Source: CAYSCW01 sp964449165 | GTDB lineage: Bacteria; Acidobacteriota; Aminicenantia; Aminicenantales; Aminicenantaceae | Assembly (NCBI GenBank): GCA_964449165.1 | Contig: CAYVAT010000016.1 | Coordinates: 1-64,000 of the forward strand | Reading direction: 5' to 3' | Length of the DNA stretch: 64,000 bases | Part shown: positions 43,361-52,451 of the stretch, in pieces | Layout: each line of letters begins with the position of its first letter | Position numbering within the stretch: position 1 is the stretch's first letter | Translations under genes and position numbers: made by a program | The notes under the pieces: generated by a model | Databases searched by the model: none | Told to the model about the DNA's origin: nothing | Seen by the model: only the letters and a program-made list of their open reading frames with translations

Positions 43361-44707
43361 TTAAACCAGTTGAGAAATAAAATTTGATGCCTTCTCGAGT
43401 CTTTGGAGAGCCTTTTCTTTCGATCGGCTCTCGGAGATGATCCTGATCATTGGCTCCGTGACTGAGGCTCGGATATGGATCCAGCCGTCTTCTTTTTCCA
43501 CCTTTATTCCGTCCCATTCCGTCATATCTTGATCAGAATAGAGCTTTTTCACCTCAGTGACGATAGAGTGGGCTTTCACGGGGGGACAATAGATTTTTTC
43601 TTTGACGATATGATATTTGGGGAGCTGCCGGGCCATTTGTGAAATCTTTGTTTTTTTGGAAGCCATCGCCTCCATGATCATTCCCATGGTCATAAAGCCG
43701 TCAAAAGCAGGCTGGAATTCTCTGATGGCTACACCACCGCTGCCCTCTCCTGCCATAACAGCTCCTTCATCCATCATGGTTTGAATGGAATAGGATTGGC
43801 CCACCCTGGTCTTGACTACAGAACAGTTGTAACAATCGGCGACATCCTCAATCATCCGGGATGTGGAATGGTTTGTGACAGCTCCACCTGGTTTCTTTCT
43901 CAGATAATAATTGGCTACCAGAGGAAAGGTATATTCTTCTGAAAGAGTCTCTCCCTTTTCCGTAACCACTGAAACCCGGCTGACGTCGCTGTTGAGAAGG
44001 AAACCCACATCGGCTTTGGTTATCTGGACGATGGAAGCCACCTCCTGAGCATTCCTGGGCCGCGGTTCAGGATCATGAGGGAAATAGCCTGAAGGCTCAT
44101 TGTTGACAGGAACCAATTCGCACTGGAGATGCTGACAGAGCAGATCCACAATACCCGCCCCTGCCCCGTTGCAGGGGTCGATAACAACCTTAAATTTAGC
44201 CTTCCTGATCGTCTCTGTCTCTAAAAATCGGGATAAACTTTTAAAATATATATTAGAATAGTCTTCTTGAATCCTGAACTTCCCTAATCGTTCGGTAGAG
44301 GCTTTTTTGAATTTCCCCAGATGATAGATATCCAGGATTTCCTCTCCTTGATATTGATTAAGATATGTCCCTTTTTGATTGATAAAGGTAAGGGCATTCC
44401 AATTGGCATCATTATGACCGGCAGATAGAGATACAGCTCCCTTTGCCTTATAAGGTTTGACTATATACTGCAAAATAGGAGCAGGACAGATGCCAAGGTC
44501 TATGATGTCACATCCTGTTGATAGTAAGGCTGATATGGTTGCTGAATGAAGCATGGTCCCTGAGACTCTGGTGTCTCTTCCGAGCAGCAGTTTATGAGAA
44601 TTTAAATAGGTGCCAAAGGCGCTGGCAAAATCCATGACCAGCTGTGGAGTGATGGTTTCTCCTACAATTCCTCTGATTCCTGAAATCCCTATTTTTAAGA
44701 GCTTCAT
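43361..44707 (-). CDS. Phosphohexomutase paralogue lacking catalytic residues (probable pseudoenzyme)
   Basis: A 448-residue homologue of the following gene over its full length (ISGIRGIVGETITPQLVMDF against the same region in the neighbour). The catalytic TASHNP box reads SAGHND: the phosphoserine is Gly97. The metal loop DxDxDR reads NSDVSR (residues 239-244), keeping one Asp and the Arg. The sugar loop GEGSGG and phosphate loop RASVTEPMIRI are retained, so ligand binding may survive while phosphoryl transfer should not. The gene has no frameshift and leads the operon with glmM and nagB, so it looks functional in another way, perhaps as a regulator or subunit. I start at 44707; the upstream in-frame extension lacks homology. 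Confidence 0.85.
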   Translation of the reverse strand: MKLLKIGISGIRGIVGETITPQLVMDFASAFGTYLNSHKLLLGRDTRVSGTMLHSATISALLSTGCDIIDLGICPAPILQYIVKPYKAKGAVSLSAGHNDANWNALTFINQKGTYLNQYQGEEILDIYHLGKFKKASTERLGKFRIQEDYSNIYFKSLSRFLETETIRKAKFKVVIDPCNGAGAGIVDLLCQHLQCELVPVNNEPSGYFPHDPEPRPRNAQEVASIVQITKADVGFLLNSDVSRVSVVTEKGETLSEEYTFPLVANYYLRKKPGGAVTNHSTSRMIEDVADCYNCSVVKTRVGQSYSIQTMMDEGAVMAGEGSGGVAIREFQPAFDGFMTMGMIMEAMASKKTKISQMARQLPKYHIVKEKIYCPPVKAHSIVTEVKKLYSDQDMTEWDGIKVEKEDGWIHIRASVTEPMIRIISESRSKEKALQRLEKASNFISQLV

Positions 44708-44791
44708 GGCTTCGACTTCGTCATCAGTCAAAATTATATATAAGTTTTGAGCGATGGGAAAGGGAATTCTCACCAGCGTCTTTCATTTTTA

Positions 44792-44819
44792 TTGACAATC
44801 AATTGAGTTTTTTTATACT
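44792..44819 (+). promoter_or_regulatory. Promoter of the GH18 gene
   Basis: TTGACA at 44792-44797 and TATACT at 44814-44819 are separated by 16 nt, matching the sigma-70 consensus at 11 of 12 positions. The start site would be near 44826, upstream of all in-frame ATGs considered for the GH18 gene, and divergent from the mutase operon. Confidence 0.6.
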
Positions 44820-44858
44820 TTGCCATGCGGGATGAGTGCTTATCATAAGAAGACAGGG

Positions 44859-45953
44859 ATGAACGGTATGAGAAGATCCGGAACCATCCTTGTTTTATTG
44901 TTGGCCCTCTGTCTTCTGACCTGGAAATGCCCTCCTGTTCTGAAATATCGGATAGAGAAAAACTTATCCAAGGTTGTCATTGGATACTATCCTTCTTGGA
45001 AAAAGGCTGAGTTAGATCACAACAAAATCCAATACAGATACTTAACCCATATCGCTCACGCTTTCACTAAACCAGACTCCCAAGGCAATCTAATTGTTGG
45101 TGAGGATTATATTTACCCCGAGTTAGTGAAGGCAGCTCACCAGAACAAGGTCAAAATCATGATGAGTATCGGTGGTTGGGGAAACTGCGAGGGATTTCCT
45201 GGAATGGCCTCCACCAAAGAGAACAGAGAAAGATTCATCGGCCAGGTTCTCCAGTTCTGTTTTGAAAACAGTTATGATGGAGTGGATATAGATTGGGAGT
45301 ACGTTTCTACTCCCGTGGAGCAGCAAAACTTTGTAGAATTCACCAAAGAACTTTCCGCGGCATTAAAGGCTCAAAAGCCGCCGCTTCTGCTGACAATGGC
45401 CGTACCTTCAGGCCATTTTTGGGGCAAATGGATAAATTACGAGGAAGTGATCGACTCATTTGATTTTATCGCCTGCATGACCTATGACTATCATGGAGAA
45501 TGGTCCCAACACTCTGGACATAATTCTCCTCTCTATACCTGCAACAATGATCCCTGTGGCTCCCTCAACGATAGTTATTCTTACCTGCTCAAGCGCCAAG
45601 TTCCCCCAGGAAAGTTACTGCTTGGAATTCCTTTTTTTGGAAGGTCGTTTGACTGCCGAAATCTCTACCAGAAGTTTAATGAAAGCCATTATTATAGCTA
45701 CTCTGAAGTGATGGACATTTTTGATTCTGGCTGGCAATATATATGGGACGATTGCTCTGAAGTCCCTTATCTGCGCAACCAGGATGAGACAGAAATCATC
45801 AGTTTTGATGATGAACATTCTGTCTCTCTCAAATGCAATTATATAAAGAATAAACAGGTTGCAGGTATCATCATCTGGGAAATAACCCAGGATTACTATA
45901 AAGATTCTTCTGTTTTGCTTGAGGCAATAGGGAAAAAGCTCAAAGCGGAATGA
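44859..45953 (+). CDS. Secreted GH18 glycosidase (chitinase or endo-N-acetylglucosaminidase type)
   Basis: GH18 barrel protein of about 364 residues. The N-terminus MNGMRRSGTILVLLLALCLL is a signal or anchor; a Cys follows but the box is not a canonical lipobox. The barrel begins VVIGYYPSWKK; KIMMSIGGWG is the SxGG strand; the catalytic DxxDxDxE is DGVDIDWE in the segment YDGVDIDWEYV; MTYDYHGEWS and the closing GIIIWEITQDY are also typical. It is a single-domain form without a chitin-binding module, so oligosaccharides or glycoprotein glycans are possible substrates as well as chitin. ATG 44859 is preferred by GA-rich sequence upstream; 44868 and 44832 are alternatives. Confidence 0.88.
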   Translation: MNGMRRSGTILVLLLALCLLTWKCPPVLKYRIEKNLSKVVIGYYPSWKKAELDHNKIQYRYLTHIAHAFTKPDSQGNLIVGEDYIYPELVKAAHQNKVKIMMSIGGWGNCEGFPGMASTKENRERFIGQVLQFCFENSYDGVDIDWEYVSTPVEQQNFVEFTKELSAALKAQKPPLLLTMAVPSGHFWGKWINYEEVIDSFDFIACMTYDYHGEWSQHSGHNSPLYTCNNDPCGSLNDSYSYLLKRQVPPGKLLLGIPFFGRSFDCRNLYQKFNESHYYSYSEVMDIFDSGWQYIWDDCSEVPYLRNQDETEIISFDDEHSVSLKCNYIKNKQVAGIIIWEITQDYYKDSSVLLEAIGKKLKAE

Positions 45954-45996
45954 TCTCGTCAGGAATATCAGATCTGAGGAGGGAAAGGAGTCTGGT

Positions 45997-47163
45997 ATGC
46001 TGAAATATGCTCTCAAAGGAAATATCATCCTTCCAGATAGAGTTTTAACAGCTGGGGTAGTCCTGGTCGAAGGAGAAGAAATTGCTGATGTTCTGTCCCA
46101 GGGAGAAAGGTTACCAGAAAAGGAAGCGGATTTTCGTGACTTTGGTCAAAAATTGATCTCTCCCGGACTGATCGATATCCACCTCCATGGAGCGGCAGGA
46201 AAGGATGTCATGGATTGTGACCTGGAAAGCCTCGAGCAGATCGCTCTTCACCAGGCACGTTGTGGAGTCACTGGATTCCTGGGCACATCGGTCTCTTCTT
46301 CTCTAGAATTGCTCCTCCGAGCCATAAAATCCATAAGAGATGCTGCACAGCTTCCTATGCCTTCAGAAATTCTGGGGGTCCATATAGAAGGTCCTTTCCT
46401 GAGCAGAGAAAGAAAGGGAGCTCAGGATCCTTCCTTCATCAGAGGGATGAGTGAGGAGGAAGTCCAGAAAATAATTCAAGCTGTCCGCGGTTTAAAAACC
46501 ATTGTCTCCATAGCCCCTGAAGTTAATATGAATGAGAAGTTTATCAAGACTTTGAAAGAAAATGGCCTTGTTGTCTCCATCGGCCATTCTGATGCCACCT
46601 ACCAGAAAGCGTTGGAAAGTTTCGAAAAAGGTATTTCTCATGCCACCCATCTGTACAATGCCATGAGTGGCTACCACCACAGAGATCCGGGCGTGGTGGG
46701 GGCTGTTTTTGATTCGCCTGGAGTCACAGCAGAGGTCATCGCTGATGGAGTCCACCTTCATCCCTCGGCTTTGAGGCTGGTTTTAGCCCGGAAGAGTGTG
46801 GATAGTGTATGTTTGATAACGGATTCCATAAAGGCAGCAGGAATGGGGGATGGTGTTTACACCATGGGAAATCTCGAGATTGAGGTTAAAGGTAATGAGG
46901 CTCGTCTCCGCGAGAGCGGAGTTTTGGCCGGCAGTGTTTTGACCATGAATAGAGCTGTGAGAAACGTTGTTGAATGGACAGACCTTCCTCTCCATCAAGT
47001 GATAAACTTGGCCTCTCTCAACCCTGCTCGAGTGCTCGGTCTGGAAGATAAATGGGGAAGCATCCAGAGAGGGAAATATGCCAATTTTACGATTTTTAAT
47101 GAAGATTTCGAGGTAGTCGAAACGATTCTGCGTGGCCGTACTGTTTTAAAAAAGAAAAACTAA
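45997..47163 (+). CDS. nagA: N-acetylglucosamine-6-phosphate deacetylase
   Basis: NagA of 388 residues, removing acetate from GlcNAc-6-P to give GlcN-6-P for nagB. Amidohydrolase features are GLIDIHLHGAAGKDVMD, the HIEGPFLS metal Glu, SIGHSDATY, HATHLYNAMSGYHHRDPGVVGA and the catalytic Asp in LITDSIKAAGMGDG. GGAGGGAAAGGAG lies upstream of the ATG. It is cotranscribed-looking with the GH18 gene (43-nt gap) and with the GH116 gene (23-nt gap). Confidence 0.96.
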   Translation: MLKYALKGNIILPDRVLTAGVVLVEGEEIADVLSQGERLPEKEADFRDFGQKLISPGLIDIHLHGAAGKDVMDCDLESLEQIALHQARCGVTGFLGTSVSSSLELLLRAIKSIRDAAQLPMPSEILGVHIEGPFLSRERKGAQDPSFIRGMSEEEVQKIIQAVRGLKTIVSIAPEVNMNEKFIKTLKENGLVVSIGHSDATYQKALESFEKGISHATHLYNAMSGYHHRDPGVVGAVFDSPGVTAEVIADGVHLHPSALRLVLARKSVDSVCLITDSIKAAGMGDGVYTMGNLEIEVKGNEARLRESGVLAGSVLTMNRAVRNVVEWTDLPLHQVINLASLNPARVLGLEDKWGSIQRGKYANFTIFNEDFEVVETILRGRTVLKKKN

Positions 47164-47186
47164 AATTATTTATTAAGGAGAATTTG

Positions 47187-49973
47187 ATGTCTTTCATTTT
47201 ACCAAAGCAGAAAGCTAATCCCGTATTTTCTATCCGAAATTTATCATTTGTTATTTTCTTCCTTATCACCTTTTTATTTCTCAACCAGAAGGCCTTGGTA
47301 TGCCAGTCACATCCTTCAGAGAACCAGGAAGGCGAGATGGAAAGAATGTTTCGCAGCCAATACCTTCAGCTCCTGATGGAGAAGGGGATATGCGATGATC
47401 AGGGCAGAGAAATAGATGGGCGAATGAGTAAGCTGATGAAGGAAGCGGAGAAAAAAGGATATAGAACAAGCCAAGAAATCATGGATTATATCCTCAAAAC
47501 TTTAAACTACACAAAAGCCAACTTGGGAAATTTTCCTTCCTCCACCTTTGACCGGCCCATAGGATACAAACTTACAGATTTTGGACATTCTCAAGAGCCT
47601 TCTAACATCGACGCTGATGCAGAAGGAAGCGCCTGTCCTGTTGGAGGGATTGGAGCCGGAGCCTTCGAATGGACCATGAGCGGAAATTTCCGCTACTGGT
47701 TCCTTAAACTGGGCTGGATGGTCGATGATACCATTTGGGCCAACCAGTTCCATGTTTACATGAAGAAAGGAAATGATATCGTGGTCCAGACTTTATCCAC
47801 AGATGCCCCCGCTTCCTCCGATCAACTGCGGAGCTGGGAATGGGAATATCCTGAAGGAAAAGGAAATTATTATGCCCTTTTTCCCAAATCCGGATTTTCT
47901 TACCAGACAAACGATGATTTTCCAGTCTGGCTGGCGGTCACTCAATTCTCGCCGGTGATTCCTCAGAATTACAGAGAGACAAGCTATCCTGTGGCTGTCT
48001 ATAAGTGGATCGTGGAGAACCCATCACCAGAACCCGTGGAAGTCAGCATCATGCTCACCTGGCAGAATATGGTGGGTTGGGAGCCGTTGGCCCAGGCTCC
48101 CCGAACTCATCCTTTTGATTTTATTTGGGACAGGGAAAGCTCTGGAAATTATAATGAATTTATCCAAAAAGGAAACAATAAAGCCATCCTCTTTAAAAAA
48201 AAGAATATGGATATAAAATCGGGGAACGCCATGACAGGCTCAATGTGCATAGCTGCCCAGGAAATACCAGGAAAGACAGAGGTGTTTTATCACACAGATT
48301 TTGATCCTCTGGGAAATGGTATGGATGTCTGGAAGGATTTCTCAGAAAACGGCACTCTTACAAATTCCCAGAAATCGAGGATAGTTGGGGGGAATGAAGC
48401 CACGGCTGCGGCCATTGCCGTGAAGTTTATTCTCGAGCCCAAGGAACGCTTAGAATTTCCCCTGGTGGTGGCTTGGGATTTCCCTTTCTATGAGTTTGAA
48501 GAGGGTGTGAAATACAGGAAAAAATACACGGAATTTTTCGGAGCTGATGGAGAGAGTGTTTTTTCCATCGCATCAGAAGCTCTGAACAAATATCAGGAAT
48601 GGGAGAAAGCCATAGACGATTGGCAGAAGGGTATTCTCACAGATTCTCGATTGCCTGAGTGGTTTATACAGGCTCTTTTCAATGAGCTTTATGTTCTTGT
48701 GGAAACCAGCATCTGGGATGCCTTAACTGACCTCCACACCTACCTCGAGAGCGTGGATTATTTGATGTATGGCACATTTGATGTTGATGCCTATTCATCT
48801 TGGAGTCTATTGATGTTGTGGCCTGAGTTGGAAAAGAACAACATGCGCTACTTTGGCAAGACTGTGACATGGGAAGATCCTGCATATAAGGCTTATAGGT
48901 ATCCAGTTATTTTTCCTGGAGAAGTTCCTGAAGAAAAGATGGATTACTACTGGAACACTAACAAGGACTATGGCATGGTTCCCCATGATATCGGATCTCC
49001 ACGGAAGCGCCCATGGGTGATCCTCAACGCTTTTGACTGGCAAAACGGAAATGTCTGGAAGGACTTGAATCCAAAATTTCCTTTGCGGGCTTACAGGGAT
49101 TTTCTTTATTCCGGCTCCAAAGATTTTGATTTTCTGGAAAAAATGTTCTTCTCCTCTGTGATCGCCATGGATACCCTGGAAAAGAGATTTGGAGACCCGG
49201 AGAGTCATATCCCCTTAAATGAGGGAATCCCTGACCAGACTTACGATACATGGAAGATGAAGGGAGAAAGCGCCTACGTGAGTATCCTCTGGCTGGCCGC
49301 CTTAAAAGCGACTGCCAAGATGGGAAAGGAAATAATGAATCAAGGGACAACTGAATTGAGAGGAATCGCGGTGGAAGCGGCCATAGAGAAATATCAGTCC
49401 TGGTTTGAGGCCGGGCGGAAAGCCCTTCAAAAGCTGTGGAATATGGATGGGGGATACTTTAATATGGACGCCTCCACCGATGATATCATGACCGATCAGC
49501 TTTTTGGTCTCTGGTACTCCAAGATTTTGGGCCTTGAAGAGCAGGAAGGCGCAAGGAGTATCCCTCCGGAGCAGGTCAAGAAAACTCTGCACACCATTTT
49601 CCAGAAAAATGTCCTTGGTTATGGGAAGGGGTTGATGGGGGCAGTTAACGGCCGGAATGCCCAGGGAAAACAGCTCTTCAGCCAGCAAGGCGATGAGGTC
49701 TGGATAGGAACGACCTATGCATTTGCTTCCAACTGTATTCTTCACGGTTTGAAGAAGGAAGGAATGCGTGCAGCTTATGGGGCATACTATATCGTCTATG
49801 GACCCTATGGGCAAGATTACTTCTTCAAAACGCCCGAGGCGTACTGCAATCCTGAGGAGGGCATTTGGAATAATCCAGAGACAAAACATGGAAATAACCT
49901 CTTCCGGGCCATGAAGTACATGCGTCCCGGTGTTATCTGGGCTGTTTATAAAGCTCTCATCAAAGAGAAGTAA
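47187..49973 (+). CDS. GH116 (DUF608) beta-glycosidase
   Basis: Large exported glycosidase of 928 residues. An N-terminal signal or anchor (residues 16-38, FVIFFLITFLFLN) is followed by a short helical part. The GH116 N-domain is recognised by PVGGIGAGAFEWTMSGNFRYWF. The (alpha/alpha)6 domain includes ETSIWDALTD, GTFDVDAYSSWSLLMLWPELE and the strongly conserved IPDQTYDTWKMKGESAYVSILWLAALKA containing the acid/base Asp. The family covers glucosylceramidase, beta-glucosidase, beta-xylosidase and an archaeal enzyme active on beta-GlcNAc; the position after nagA makes an amino-sugar substrate plausible. AAGGAG precedes ATG 47187. Confidence 0.85.
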   Translation: MSFILPKQKANPVFSIRNLSFVIFFLITFLFLNQKALVCQSHPSENQEGEMERMFRSQYLQLLMEKGICDDQGREIDGRMSKLMKEAEKKGYRTSQEIMDYILKTLNYTKANLGNFPSSTFDRPIGYKLTDFGHSQEPSNIDADAEGSACPVGGIGAGAFEWTMSGNFRYWFLKLGWMVDDTIWANQFHVYMKKGNDIVVQTLSTDAPASSDQLRSWEWEYPEGKGNYYALFPKSGFSYQTNDDFPVWLAVTQFSPVIPQNYRETSYPVAVYKWIVENPSPEPVEVSIMLTWQNMVGWEPLAQAPRTHPFDFIWDRESSGNYNEFIQKGNNKAILFKKKNMDIKSGNAMTGSMCIAAQEIPGKTEVFYHTDFDPLGNGMDVWKDFSENGTLTNSQKSRIVGGNEATAAAIAVKFILEPKERLEFPLVVAWDFPFYEFEEGVKYRKKYTEFFGADGESVFSIASEALNKYQEWEKAIDDWQKGILTDSRLPEWFIQALFNELYVLVETSIWDALTDLHTYLESVDYLMYGTFDVDAYSSWSLLMLWPELEKNNMRYFGKTVTWEDPAYKAYRYPVIFPGEVPEEKMDYYWNTNKDYGMVPHDIGSPRKRPWVILNAFDWQNGNVWKDLNPKFPLRAYRDFLYSGSKDFDFLEKMFFSSVIAMDTLEKRFGDPESHIPLNEGIPDQTYDTWKMKGESAYVSILWLAALKATAKMGKEIMNQGTTELRGIAVEAAIEKYQSWFEAGRKALQKLWNMDGGYFNMDASTDDIMTDQLFGLWYSKILGLEEQEGARSIPPEQVKKTLHTIFQKNVLGYGKGLMGAVNGRNAQGKQLFSQQGDEVWIGTTYAFASNCILHGLKKEGMRAAYGAYYIVYGPYGQDYFFKTPEAYCNPEEGIWNNPETKHGNNLFRAMKYMRPGVIWAVYKALIKEK

Positions 49974-50097
49974 AAGACAGAAAAGATTTCTGAAATCAGC
50001 CGATTAATAGGAGATTGAGGTAAAGGTGTGTATAATTAAAAAGAAGGACTTGATTGTCATTATCAGGAACAGAGAGACGAAATAATCTCATCGACCC

Positions 50098-52440
50098 ATG
50101 AAAAAAAGCAAGCTTTTCCTCTACTTGACTGTTACCGCAGTTCTTGTTGCTGCTGTAATTGTTTTCTTTTTGATCTTCCTTCAAAAAGAGGATTCTGTCC
50201 AGAGGTTTGCGGATTTGATGGATAAAGAGGGAATTGAAAAACCCAATATCATCCTCATTACCCTGGATACGACAAGAGCCGACCATCTACCGTGCTACGG
50301 CTATTCAGGAGTAAAGACGCCCTATCTCGATGACCTGGCAAGGGAAGGTATCGTCTTTGAGCAGTGTACCACCTCTTCTCCTTTGACTCTCCCTTCTCAC
50401 ACATCCATCATGACAGGGCTCTATCCCACCTATCATGGGGTCCGGGTGAACGGGAACACAGCAGTTTCCCAAAAACTCCTGACTCTTGCCGAGCTTTTTA
50501 GCCAGCAGGGATACCAGTGCGGCGCTTTTATCGCCTCCTTTATTCTGGACGGTCGCTGGGGTCTCAACCAGGGTTTTCACCACTACGACGATCAGCTCGA
50601 ACTGGAAAAGTACCACGAGGCCAACCTCGGTCTGATCCAGAGACCCGGCAATGAGGTGGTGGATGCGGCTCTCTCCTGGCTGGAAGGACAGAGTAGCAGC
50701 CCATTCTTTGCCTGGATCCATCTCTATGACCCCCATACACCCTACGAGCCTCCTGAGCCCTATTTAGCCGAATACAGCACCAAGCAGTTTGGTTTATACG
50801 ATGGAGAAATCGCGTTCATGGATGAGCAGATTGGCCGAGTCGTTTCATGGTTGAAAGAAAAAGAGTTGACCGGAAAAACTCTTATAGCTCTTATGGGCGA
50901 CCATGGGGAAGGCCTCGGAGACCATGGTGAATTGGAGCATGGGTATTTTATCTATGATTATGCGGTGCAGGTGCCTTTCCTGATCGTCACGCCTTTTAAA
51001 GAGTTCAGGGAGAAACGCGTGTCCTCTCAGGTGAGAACCGTCGACCTGTACCCGACTCTTCTTGAGATGGCAGGAGTAGAAGTCCCGAAGGAGAACCAGG
51101 GAGAGTCCCTGCTGGACATGCTTTTTCATCCAGATAAATCCGTAGAGAGCTATGCTTACTGCGAGTCCTTTACTCCGAACATCCATTACAATTGGAGCCC
51201 GCTGTGCGGCCTGAAGACACCACGCTACAAGTACATAGAAGCTCCTCGTGCTGAGCTTTATGACCTTGAGAAAGACCCGGGAGAGCTGACCAATATCATT
51301 GAGATATCTCCCAGAATTGCAGGAAAATTAAAGAAAGCGTTGGACAGAATGATCGAACAGACAAGCCTTGAAGCGCCCAAGCCAGAAGCCGCAAACATTG
51401 ATCGAGAAACCCTTACGCGGCTGGCAGCTCTGGGGTATATCGGTGCGCCTGTTTCAACAAAGGCTCGCAGAACGAGTGGCCCCTTAGCTGACCCGAAAGA
51501 CAAACAGCGCATATTCGAGTCGATACAGCAGGCTGGAGGATTGATCACCCAAGAAAAGTATGACCAGGCAGTTGAGATCCTCGAGTCTGTGCTTCGAGAG
51601 GAATCGCTGATTCCCCAGGCGATGCTGATGCTGGCTCAGAGTTACATCAAACTGGATCGAAAAGAAGAGGCCAAGGAGCAGTTCGATAGCATACTCAAGG
51701 ACGACCCTGAGAGCATCCAGGCTCTGATCGGCCTGGCCAACCTCCTGCAGGAGGAAGGGAAAAAAGAAGATGTGATCGCACTCTGCAAGCAGACACTTTC
51801 TCTTGATGAGCGGAACGTCCAGGCTTACACCATTCTGGGAGAGGTTTATATGGATGAGAAGGACTACTCTCAGGCTTTGCCTCACCTGGAAAAAGCTGCC
51901 GAGATCCAGCCGAAATTGACCAGAAATCGACTGAATCTAGGGGCTTGTTTTGTGGGACTTCGCCAGTATGATAAGGCAGAAAGCCTGCTCCAGGAAATCG
52001 TGGGTGAACACTCCAAATTTCCTATGGCTCATTATCACCTGGGGCTCCTTTACGAAGAGCAGAAAAGATGGGGAGAAGCCAAGAAGGCATATTCAGAAGA
52101 GGTGGAATTGTATCCTGAAAACTTCATGGCTCGTTTCAACTTGGGAAAACTCTTGTACAGACTCGGAGACAGAGAGGGATATCTGGAGCAGATGCAGGAA
52201 GTTATCCGAATCGCTCCCAAGAAAGCAGAAGGATATCTTTTTCTGGCTCGGGGGCTTCTGCAAAAACCTGGGGATGTCGAAAATGTTCTCGAACTGATCC
52301 AGCAGGGGCTTTCGCTGGCAGAAAGCTCTGAGCTGAAAGCTCTGGGCTATTATCTTTTGGCAGACATTTACACCAGGAAGAATCAACCCGGAAAAGTCCA
52401 GGAAGCCTTGAAAAAGGCGCGTTCTTATACATCAAAATAA
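50098..52440 (+). CDS. Membrane-anchored sulfatase-fold protein with C-terminal TPRs, Thr nucleophile
   Basis: A 780-residue protein with an N-terminal membrane anchor (residues 5-28), an alkaline-phosphatase/sulfatase domain (about 48-400) and six or more TPR-like repeats (about 480-775). Metal-site segments are NIILITLDTTRADHL and LMGDHGEGLGDHGE. The formylglycine signature CxPSRxxxxTG of type I sulfatases is replaced by Thr97-L-P-S-H101-TSIM-TG at the same spacing, so Cys and Arg are both lost. A Thr nucleophile is found in phosphoethanolamine and glycerophosphate transferases, so a phosphotransferase or phosphodiesterase role is more likely than sulfatase. It is followed by another TPR protein 11 nt later. 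Confidence 0.82.
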   Translation: MKKSKLFLYLTVTAVLVAAVIVFFLIFLQKEDSVQRFADLMDKEGIEKPNIILITLDTTRADHLPCYGYSGVKTPYLDDLAREGIVFEQCTTSSPLTLPSHTSIMTGLYPTYHGVRVNGNTAVSQKLLTLAELFSQQGYQCGAFIASFILDGRWGLNQGFHHYDDQLELEKYHEANLGLIQRPGNEVVDAALSWLEGQSSSPFFAWIHLYDPHTPYEPPEPYLAEYSTKQFGLYDGEIAFMDEQIGRVVSWLKEKELTGKTLIALMGDHGEGLGDHGELEHGYFIYDYAVQVPFLIVTPFKEFREKRVSSQVRTVDLYPTLLEMAGVEVPKENQGESLLDMLFHPDKSVESYAYCESFTPNIHYNWSPLCGLKTPRYKYIEAPRAELYDLEKDPGELTNIIEISPRIAGKLKKALDRMIEQTSLEAPKPEAANIDRETLTRLAALGYIGAPVSTKARRTSGPLADPKDKQRIFESIQQAGGLITQEKYDQAVEILESVLREESLIPQAMLMLAQSYIKLDRKEEAKEQFDSILKDDPESIQALIGLANLLQEEGKKEDVIALCKQTLSLDERNVQAYTILGEVYMDEKDYSQALPHLEKAAEIQPKLTRNRLNLGACFVGLRQYDKAESLLQEIVGEHSKFPMAHYHLGLLYEEQKRWGEAKKAYSEEVELYPENFMARFNLGKLLYRLGDREGYLEQMQEVIRIAPKKAEGYLFLARGLLQKPGDVENVLELIQQGLSLAESSELKALGYYLLADIYTRKNQPGKVQEALKKARSYTSK

Positions 52441-52451
52441 GGAGAAATTCC

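Noticed and set aside
50098..52440. Simple annotation as arylsulfatase
   Set aside because: The formylglycine Cys/Ser and the adjacent Arg are both absent at the aligned positions.
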